From the NCBI GenBank assembly GCA_027322565.1, contig DAHVRG010000027.1, positions 1 to 7,130 on the forward strand: a DNA stretch of 7,130 bases. Direction: 5' to 3'. The DNA comes from Georgenia sp. (GTDB taxonomy: Bacteria > Actinomycetota > Actinomycetes > Actinomycetales > Actinomycetaceae). Position 1 is the stretch's first letter, and each line of letters begins with the position of its first letter. The position numbers and the translations under genes were made by a program. The notes beneath the pieces are model-generated. The model saw only the letters and a program-made list of their open reading frames with translations. It did not search any database and had not been told where the DNA came from. Shown here piece after piece: positions 1-5,298 of this stretch.

Positions 1-125
1 TTGAGTCGGGTGGGCTAAACTCTTGGTGTTCCCTTCTCAAGGTTGCGAAGGCAACGCATACCCACGTGCCACGGCTGAGCGCCGGTTGCGCGCGGTGGTC
101 GTGGCCTCGAGAAAGGAGTGCCTAC
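1..125 (+). promoter_or_regulatory. Leader of the glycosyltransferase gene
   Basis: This non-coding stretch precedes the glycosyltransferase gene. It holds a TAnnnT-type -10-like hexamer, TAAACT, at 16-21; any matching -35 would lie outside the window, so the promoter call is tentative. A perfect 5-bp hairpin, GTTGC-GAAG-GCAAC, sits at 42-55. A strong Shine-Dalgarno sequence, AAAGGAG, lies at 112-118, seven bases before the GTG start at 126. Reading frames do cross the leader, and an in-frame GTG exists at 66, but no recognisable protein segment is encoded before 126. Confidence 0.4.
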
Positions 126-1301
126 GTGGAGTCACTGCGCATCGCCCAGGTGGCGCCACCCTTCTACGAGCTCCCGCCGCGTGGATACGGCGGTATCGAG
201 CTCGTCGTCGCCAAGCTCATCGACGCCCTCGTCGACCGGGGGCACGAGGTCACCCTCATCGGTGCCGGCCGCAACGGGACGAAGGCCCGGTTCCGCCGGA
301 CGTACACCGAGCCGCAGTTCGCCCGGCTGGGCGAGCCGCTGCCGGAGGCGGTCCACGCGGCCGCCACCGCGGAGATCCTCGCGGGGCTGGACGTCGACAT
401 CGTCCACGACCACACGCTGCTCGGCCCGCTGCAGGCGCGCGGCCGCAAGATCCCCACGGTCGCCACCGTCCACGGCCCCGTGCAGGACGAGCCGGGCCGC
501 TACTACCGGCACATCGGCGACACCACCCACCTCATCGCCATCTCCGACGCACAGCGGGGCTTCGCACCCGACCTCAACTGGGCCGGCACCGTGTACAACG
601 CGCTCGACCCGGCGGACTTCACCTACCGGGAGGAGAAGGAGGACTGGGTCCTCTTCCTCGGCCGGTGCACCCCCGACAAGGGCATGCACCTGGCCATCGA
701 CGCGGCCCGCGCCGCGGGCCGCCCGATCAAGCTCGCCGCCAAGTGCACCGAGCCGGCGGAGAAGGCCTACTTCGAGGCGGAGATCGAGCCGCGGCTCGGT
801 CCCGGCGTCGAGTGGCTCGGGGAGATCGGCGGCGACGACAAGCGCGAGGCCCTGGCCTCCGCGCGCGCCCTGGTGTTCCCCCTCCAGTGGGAGGAGCCCT
901 TCGGCATGGTGATGATCGAGGCGCTCGTCTCCGGGACGCCGGTCGTCACGATGCCCCGCGGCGCCGCCCCGGAGATCGTCACCGACGGCGTCACCGGCTA
1001 CCTGCGCCGCGAGCTCGACGAGCTGCCGGCCGCGATCGACGCCGTCGACGCCATCGACCCGGCGCGCTGCCGCCAGGAGGTGCTCGACCGGTTCACCCCG
1101 GAGGCGATGGCCGAAGGGTACGAGCGGCTCTACCGGAGCATCGTCGAGCGGGCCCGCACCTCGATCGCCCCGGGGGTGGCGCAGCGCCGCACCGCGCGGC
1201 CGGGTACCGCCGCGATGCCCAAGCCGATGCGCGGCGAGCGCCTCGCCGCCCTCAAGGGCTCGACCATGGTCGACCAGCCGGCGGACAGCACCAGGCTCTG
1301 A
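126..1301 (+). CDS. GT4-family glycosyltransferase
   Basis: A 391-residue GT-B fold glycosyltransferase of the GT4 (glycos_transf_1) type, expected to move a sugar from a nucleotide-sugar donor to an acceptor in the cytosol with retention of configuration. The N-terminal domain opens with a first beta strand (RIAQVAPPF) and the glycine loop GYGGIE (20-25), followed by the linker GHEVTLIGAG (39-48) and VDIVHDH (90-96). The C-terminal donor-binding domain shows FLGRCTPDKG (177-186) and the EX7E motif at Glu257/Glu265 (EPFGMVMIEAL), then SGTPVV (269-274). The GTG at 126 is chosen because AAAGGAG lies seven bases upstream and the protein then begins directly at the first Rossmann strand. An in-frame GTG at 66 would add 20 non-homologous-looking residues. 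Residues 343-391 form a basic, Pro/Ala-rich tail of unknown role. Donor and acceptor cannot be told from sequence. The convergent GH13 gene suggests, but does not prove, glucan metabolism. Confidence 0.9.
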   Translation: MESLRIAQVAPPFYELPPRGYGGIELVVAKLIDALVDRGHEVTLIGAGRNGTKARFRRTYTEPQFARLGEPLPEAVHAAATAEILAGLDVDIVHDHTLLGPLQARGRKIPTVATVHGPVQDEPGRYYRHIGDTTHLIAISDAQRGFAPDLNWAGTVYNALDPADFTYREEKEDWVLFLGRCTPDKGMHLAIDAARAAGRPIKLAAKCTEPAEKAYFEAEIEPRLGPGVEWLGEIGGDDKREALASARALVFPLQWEEPFGMVMIEALVSGTPVVTMPRGAAPEIVTDGVTGYLRRELDELPAAIDAVDAIDPARCRQEVLDRFTPEAMAEGYERLYRSIVERARTSIAPGVAQRRTARPGTAAMPKPMRGERLAALKGSTMVDQPADSTRL

Positions 1302-1303
1302 CC

Positions 1304-1327
1304 GAGCACGGCCCGGTCGGCCGTCTC
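1304..1327. terminator. Bidirectional hairpin between convergent genes
   Basis: ACGGCC (1308-1313) pairs perfectly with GGCCGT (1319-1324) around a CGGTC loop. Skipping C1307, GAG (1304-1306) pairs with CTC (1325-1327), giving about 9 bp in total. It fills almost the whole gap between two converging stop codons and its 3' arm enters the last codons of the GH13 gene. There is no T-tract, as is common for actinobacterial terminator hairpins. The terminator role is inferred from position and stem. Confidence 0.5.
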
Positions 1328-2699
1328 ATGCGGGGGCGACCAGTGCCCACCCGTGGGGCGGGAGGGTCACCGTGCGGCCGGCGTCGGCGAGCGCGCCGGT
1401 GCCGGCCAGCACCGTGACCGGACGGTCGCCCGGGCCCGGGACACCCGCGGGGAGCCCCCACCGCACGCCCTCGTCGTCCGTGCTGAGCACGACGACGAGG
1501 GCCTCGCCCCCGGCGCGCACCGCGTAGCACAGCAGCGGGTCGGAGACGTGGAGCACCTCGAGCACGGCGTCGTGCAGCCACGGGTGGCGCCGGCGCAGGC
1601 CGATGAGCTCCTGGTGGCGGCGCAGCACCGGCTCGCCCGTCCCCGCGAGCTCGGCCGGGTCCGCCGGGAAGGCGGGCCGGACGGCATCGTCGCCGCCCTC
1701 ACGCTCCTCCTTGACCCCGGTGAGCCCGAACTCGTCACCGGCGTAGACACACGGCGTGCCGGGCACGGTGAAGAGGACCGCGAGCGCGTGGTCGAGGTGC
1801 CGCGCTTCGGTGAGCCGGCTGGCGATGCGGGTGACGTCGTGGTTGCCGACGAAGGTCAGCGGCACGAACCTCCGGCAGAAGTCGGCGTGCCGCCGCAGCG
1901 CGTGGTCGAGCTCCCAGAAGTTGCGGTCGTTGAGCGAGCTCCAGACCGCCTTCCACAGCTCATACTGGGTGACGGCGTCCATCCCGGAGGCTGCGACGAT
2001 CCCCGGGTAGTCGCCGTGGATGACCTCGCCGACGACGTACGCCTCGGGGTGCCGCTCCCGCACCCGCTCGAGCACCGGCCGCCAGAACGACGGCGGGACG
2101 GCGTACGCGGCGTCGAGCCGCCAGCCGTCCACCCCGCGGTCGAGCCAGTGGGTCATGACGTGCACGACGTGGTCGGCCACGGCCGGCTCCGAGTGGTCGA
2201 GCGCGACAAGCGCCGCGTGGCCCTCGAAGTCGTCGTGCGTCGGAGGCCCCCCGCCGTCAGGTGCGTCGGGGTCGGGCCAGTGGAGCCGGAACCAGCGCGC
2301 GGCCGGCGAGCCGGGCCCCTCGGCGAGCGCCCTGCGGAACATCGCGAAGTCCTGCCCGACGTGGTTGAACACGCCGTCGAGGACCACCCGCAGCCCCCGC
2401 GCACGGGCCGCCTCGACGACGGCGAGCAGGTCGGTTGTGTCACCGAGCCGGGAGTCGACGCGCAGATGGTCGGTCGTGTCGTAGCCGTGGGTGCGCGAGG
2501 CGAACACCGGCCCGAGAAGCAGCGCGGAGGCGCCGAGCTCGACGGCGTGGTCGAGCCACGGCAGCAGGTCGGGCAGGCGGTGACGCACCTCGACACCGAG
2601 CTCCTCCCGGGTGCGCTCGGCGCCCAGGTGACCGAGCGGGTAGAGGTGCCAGAAGACCGCGTGCCGCACCCAGTCCGGCTCGCGGGCACCCTCTCCCAT
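1326..2699 (-). CDS. GH13 alpha-amylase family glycoside hydrolase
   Basis: A 457-residue single-module GH13 (alpha-amylase clan) enzyme, expected to hydrolyse or transfer alpha-glucosidic bonds. All the classical regions of the TIM barrel are visible: HGYDTTDH (71-78), region I DGVFNHVG (108-115), region II GWRLDAAY with the nucleophile Asp196 (192-199), region III GEVIHGD with acid/base Glu225 (224-230), and region IV FVGNHD with transition-state stabiliser Asp288 (283-288). A short beta-rich domain C follows from about residue 375. No signal peptide is seen, so it is probably cytosolic and acts on malto-oligosaccharides, glycogen-derived fragments or related alpha-glucosides; the exact substrate is not decidable. 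The ATG is supported by GGAGG (2711-2707 on the complement) with a seven-base spacer. It is divergent from the membrane-protein gene, sharing the 95-base promoter region, and convergent with the glycosyltransferase gene. All catalytic residues are present, so it should be active. Confidence 0.93.
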   Translation of the reverse strand: MGEGAREPDWVRHAVFWHLYPLGHLGAERTREELGVEVRHRLPDLLPWLDHAVELGASALLLGPVFASRTHGYDTTDHLRVDSRLGDTTDLLAVVEAARARGLRVVLDGVFNHVGQDFAMFRRALAEGPGSPAARWFRLHWPDPDAPDGGGPPTHDDFEGHAALVALDHSEPAVADHVVHVMTHWLDRGVDGWRLDAAYAVPPSFWRPVLERVRERHPEAYVVGEVIHGDYPGIVAASGMDAVTQYELWKAVWSSLNDRNFWELDHALRRHADFCRRFVPLTFVGNHDVTRIASRLTEARHLDHALAVLFTVPGTPCVYAGDEFGLTGVKEEREGGDDAVRPAFPADPAELAGTGEPVLRRHQELIGLRRRHPWLHDAVLEVLHVSDPLLCYAVRAGGEALVVVLSTDDEGVRWGLPAGVPGPGDRPVTVLAGTGALADAGRTVTLPPHGWALVAPA

Positions 2700-2794
2700 G
2701 TCTCCCCCTCCGCGACGCCCGTCGTGCAGCTGACAGCATCTAGCCTGTCACCAATGACGACCTGGGTCCTCGCGACCCGAGCGAAAGCGAGACG
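2700..2794. promoter_or_regulatory. Divergent promoter region, GH13 and membrane-protein genes
   Basis: This 95-base gap separates two divergently read genes and must carry start signals for both unless transcription enters from elsewhere. It holds the TGACAG-N8-CTGTCA palindrome (2731-2750), a TAnnnT-type -10-like hexamer TAGCCT (2741-2746) on the plus strand that overlaps the palindrome, and a hairpin GGGTC-CTCGC-GACCC (2764-2778) in the probable leader of the plus-strand gene. I find no convincing TTGACA-like -35 on either strand, so exact promoter placement is uncertain. Confidence 0.5.
2731..2750. promoter_or_regulatory. Palindromic candidate operator TGACAG-N8-CTGTCA
   Basis: Two perfect 6-base inverted half-sites are separated by eight bases, a span of 20 bases, which suits a dimeric helix-turn-helix repressor or activator. 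The right half overlaps the TAGCCT -10-like hexamer, where a bound repressor would block the plus-strand promoter. No regulator gene is present in the window, so the binding protein is unknown. A chance 6+6 inverted repeat is possible, but location in the only divergent intergenic region raises the likelihood of function. Confidence 0.4.
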
Positions 2795-3961
2795 ATGGCA
2801 CCCGAGCCGCCCCACACGGTCACGACCGCGCGACAACCGACCACGCACCACTTCCTCCTCGTCACTCCGGTGGTCACCGGCGACTCCGTCGACGCCTCGC
2901 AGCCGGCCGGCCCGGTGCAGCCGACCCGCTTCGTCTCCCGGTCGTCGACCCGCGCACAGTCGCTGGCCTACCGCCTCGTCGCGCGTCCTCCGGCCCCGGA
3001 CACCGGTCCGCCCCCGCCCGGCCCGAGCGGCTTCGACGTTCTCGCGGCCCGGACGTGGCTCGCCTCGATCGAGGGCACCACGGTGCTCACCGTCGAGTGC
3101 GAGGCACGCTCAGCGGAGCTGGAGCCGGGCGGCGGCGTCGAGCTCGAGCTGCTCGAAGCCGACCTCACCGAGTTCGCCACCCGGGTGGCGATCGACGTCC
3201 TCGGCTGCACCCGGGAGTCGGTGGCCTGGGTGGGGCGCTACGCCCTGAGCGACCCACCGGCAGGCTGGCTCGGCGCGGAGACCGTGCGACGTCCCCTCAA
3301 CGGCTCGGCGGAGACCGCGATCGTCGGCGGGTGGGGGAACGGGGCCGTCACCGGCTGGTCGGTGCTGGACGACGGCGCCCGGGGCGAGGTGGTCCGCGGC
3401 CTGGTCGACGCCCAGTACCTGTGGCACCAGGTCGACGAGCTCAGCCGACGGTCGCTCGACATCGTCCGTGGCTTCCGCACCCCCCACGCCCGCGTCCGTG
3501 CGCGCGACCTCCGCCGCGTGCAGCGCGCGGTGGAGGCGGAGTGGACCGCACTCGCCCAGCACCACGCCGCTGCCGACGACCTCTTCCTCAACGTCCAGGG
3601 AGTCCGTCGCACCACTGCCCTGGCCAACCTCGAGGCGTGGCAGTACGAGGACGTCATGGCCCGGGGCGGGCGCCGCATCGCCGACGCGCACGACGTCGTG
3701 AGCAGGAAACGGGAGCGGTTCGAACGGCGCTACCAGTCCACCGTGGAGGTCGTGCTGTTCGTCCTCGGCCTCCTCACCTTCGTCGAGATCGTCCTCGCGG
3801 CGATCTCCACGGCCTACTCCGGCCCTGTCGACACGGTCCCCGGCTCCGGGGTCGGCCTGTTCGCCTGGCTGCGCAGCACGAGCTCGGACACCCTCGTGCT
3901 CGGGACGGCCGGTCTCGTGCTGGTCGCCGCACTGCTCGTCGTCGCGAGGAGGAGGACATGA
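2795..3961 (+). CDS. Unrecognised protein with two C-terminal TM helices
   Basis: A 388-residue protein I cannot assign to a named family. Residues 1-20 are polar, 62-80 form a Pro/Gly-rich linker (PPPPGPSG), and about 80-190 look like a mixed alpha/beta soluble domain with an acidic stretch (ECEARSAELEPGGGVELELL). Residues about 195-315 are mostly helical and charged, ending in the basic segment RKRERFERRYQ (304-314). Two hydrophobic segments follow, at about 317-340 and 366-384, joined by a 25-residue loop, with a short basic tail RRRT. By the positive-inside rule, the soluble N-terminal part and the tail are probably cytoplasmic. The overall plan resembles CorA- or RMD1-type proteins, but no GMN signature is present, so ion transport is only an analogy. 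Glu318 and Glu331 lie within the first membrane segment. The ATG has only a weak purine-rich site (GAAAGCGAG, 2783-2791). It overlaps the next gene by ATGA, indicating an operon and a shared role with the lyase homologue. Confidence 0.8.
   Translation: MAPEPPHTVTTARQPTTHHFLLVTPVVTGDSVDASQPAGPVQPTRFVSRSSTRAQSLAYRLVARPPAPDTGPPPPGPSGFDVLAARTWLASIEGTTVLTVECEARSAELEPGGGVELELLEADLTEFATRVAIDVLGCTRESVAWVGRYALSDPPAGWLGAETVRRPLNGSAETAIVGGWGNGAVTGWSVLDDGARGEVVRGLVDAQYLWHQVDELSRRSLDIVRGFRTPHARVRARDLRRVQRAVEAEWTALAQHHAAADDLFLNVQGVRRTTALANLEAWQYEDVMARGGRRIADAHDVVSRKRERFERRYQSTVEVVLFVLGLLTFVEIVLAAISTAYSGPVDTVPGSGVGLFAWLRSTSSDTLVLGTAGLVLVAALLVVARRRT
3946..3960 (+). promoter_or_regulatory. Strong RBS inside the upstream gene, ATGA coupling
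   Basis: A GAGGAGGAGG tract at 3946-3955 lies within the last codons of the membrane-protein gene, just before ATG 3958-3960, which overlaps that gene's TGA (3959-3961). This fixes the lyase start at 3958, although its reading frame stays open far upstream, and it predicts translational coupling and roughly matched synthesis of the two proteins. Confidence 0.8.
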
Positions 3962-5289
3962 CGAGACCCGCACTCACCCGGGTGGCGCGCTCCCTCGTCG
4001 AGCAGCGGGCCGCCGCCCCCTGGGTGGAGGCCACCGGGCGCATCGACGCCGAGCGCCGCGCCGTCGAGGAGTTCATTGCCGCCGGCACCGGGCACGCATA
4101 CGGCTTCACCACGCTGCTCGGACACCTCGACGGCGGTGCCATGGCGGCGGAGGAGCAGGTGGAGGTGCTGGGCGCGCACCTTGTCGAGCCGTCGTGGCTC
4201 GCCCCTCCGGCGCTACGCACGCTCCTCGTCGTCACGAAGCTCGAGCAGCTCCACCACGGCGGCTCGGGCATCCACGGCGCCACGTACCGCGCCCTCCTCG
4301 ACGTCGCCGCCCCCTCCATGGCCCCCGTCCGGGGCGGCTGGACGACGTCGTACGGCTCGGGTGATGTCATCCCTGCCGCGTGGCTGGTGCACGACCTGCG
4401 CACGACCACCGCCCCGGGCCTGCTCCGCCATCCCGGCGACCTCATCGCGCTCATCAACGGGAGCTTCGTCTCCACCGCCCTGGGCACCGCCGCCGTGGTC
4501 GGGCTGGTCGAGCAGACCGGTGCCTTCCTCGACGCATGGCTCCCGTACTGCGCGCGGCCGACACTCGGCGGCCCGCTGGACGACCTTCACCCGCAACCGT
4601 CGACCGGGCTCCTCGACTTCGCCGGGCAAGCGCCGGTGAGCCTGCGTGACAGCGCCCCCGTCCTCGACGTCGTCGTCTCGACGGTCGACCGGCTCGGGGA
4701 CTCCGTCGAGCGACGCCTCGCCCGCCCGTCCGCGAACCCGCTGTGGTCGACGGCCACCGGCACCGCCCGGCCGCTGAGCCAGTCATCCTTCCTCGACTTC
4801 CGGCTCGCCCTGGACCTCGCCGCCGCCGTCGAGCTCGCCGCCGTGGTCGCAGGTCACTGGCAACGGCTCATCGAGCACGTGTGCGCCGCTCTCGAACGGC
4901 GCGACCCCGCCCGGGCACCGGTCCAGCCACCCAAGGCGGCCCAGGCGGTCCTCGAGCAGGTCGTCGGCGCATCCGGAGCACCCCGCCGCTACTCGGGGCA
5001 GGACTCCCGCGGGGTGGAGGACGCGCGCGACATGAGCCTGCTCCACGCGCAGACCCTCCACGGCCACGTCGCCCGGCTGGCCGCCCTGGCCGCCGTGTGG
5101 GCGCAGCTGACCACCGACCACGCCCTGCCGGTGACCGACGGCGCGGGTGCCCTCACCGACCGCCTCGTCGAGATCTTCCTCGGGCGGCCGGGGCTCACCG
5201 AGCCGGAGCACCGTCGGCTGCGCACGGTGCTCGCGCAGGCCGGCAGCGCGCTCACGGGCGGCGACGGGTCCCGGGCGGCGCGCCGGTGA
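3958..5289 (+). CDS. Divergent aromatic amino acid lyase (HutH/PAL) homologue
   Basis: A 443-residue divergent member of the histidine/phenylalanine ammonia-lyase superfamily, whose known members remove ammonia from His, Phe or Tyr using the MIO prosthetic group made from an Ala-Ser-Gly triad. Landmarks appear in family order: HAYGFTTLLG (46-55; catalytic-type Tyr48), GAHLVEP with His74, SYGSGD (131-136; triad position), DLIALINGSFVSTALG (161-176; Asn167), QAPVSLR (224-230; Gln224, Arg230), ANPL (259-262), SSFLDF (276-281; Phe278) and GVEDARDM (352-359; Glu354). Departures are clear: the triad reads Gly133-Ser134-Gly135, and the Tyr of the usual YSLR motif is Val227. It is shorter than typical bacterial HutH of about 510 residues, mostly between the triad and the Asn motif and between that and the SLR motif. 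It may be a lyase or mutase with unusual substrate, or a non-catalytic scaffold. No signal peptide or membrane segment is evident. It is co-transcribed with the preceding membrane protein and has no hut neighbours, so histidine breakdown is unlikely. Family placement is fairly sure; function is not. Confidence 0.8.
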   Translation: MTRPALTRVARSLVEQRAAAPWVEATGRIDAERRAVEEFIAAGTGHAYGFTTLLGHLDGGAMAAEEQVEVLGAHLVEPSWLAPPALRTLLVVTKLEQLHHGGSGIHGATYRALLDVAAPSMAPVRGGWTTSYGSGDVIPAAWLVHDLRTTTAPGLLRHPGDLIALINGSFVSTALGTAAVVGLVEQTGAFLDAWLPYCARPTLGGPLDDLHPQPSTGLLDFAGQAPVSLRDSAPVLDVVVSTVDRLGDSVERRLARPSANPLWSTATGTARPLSQSSFLDFRLALDLAAAVELAAVVAGHWQRLIEHVCAALERRDPARAPVQPPKAAQAVLEQVVGASGAPRRYSGQDSRGVEDARDMSLLHAQTLHGHVARLAALAAVWAQLTTDHALPVTDGAGALTDRLVEIFLGRPGLTEPEHRRLRTVLAQAGSALTGGDGSRAARR

Positions 5290-5298
5290 CCACCCGCC

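Noticed and set aside
1..24. TTGAGT...AACTC resembling the HspR (HAIR) heat-shock operator
   Set aside because: HAIR is CTTGAGT-N7-ACTCAAG. Here the spacing is too long, the right half-site is imperfect, the first base is cut off, and the downstream gene is not a chaperone.
23..1417. Plus-strand frame overlapping the glycosyltransferase gene
   Set aside because: The translation is Arg/Pro/His-rich without motifs, while the other frame gives an intact GT4 protein with a good RBS.
1353..3248. Long plus-strand open frame (631 codons) opposite the GH13 gene
   Set aside because: Its product is low-complexity Arg/Pro/Val/Glu-rich with no family motifs, and it is antisense to a gene with complete GH13 catalytic motifs. 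High GC content makes such shadows common.
3055..3957. Upstream extension of the lyase reading frame to 3055
   Set aside because: The frame is open but encodes Arg/Gly/Pro-rich nonsense over the membrane-protein gene. The strong RBS and ATG at 3958 and the onset of family-like sequence set the true start.
2795..3961. Assignment of the membrane protein as a CorA magnesium transporter
   Set aside because: Only the overall topology fits. The GMN signature that defines CorA is absent and the N-terminal domain shows no recognisable CorA sequence.
3110..3973. Minus-strand frame of 287 codons opposite the membrane-protein gene
   Set aside because: The product is a Glu/Asp/Val/Gly-rich antisense shadow. 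No RBS or recognisable domain was found, and the sense strand has a coupled operon.
3958..5289. Assignment as histidine ammonia-lyase HutH
   Set aside because: The altered triad, missing Tyr, short length and lack of hut neighbours make histidine degradation unsupported.
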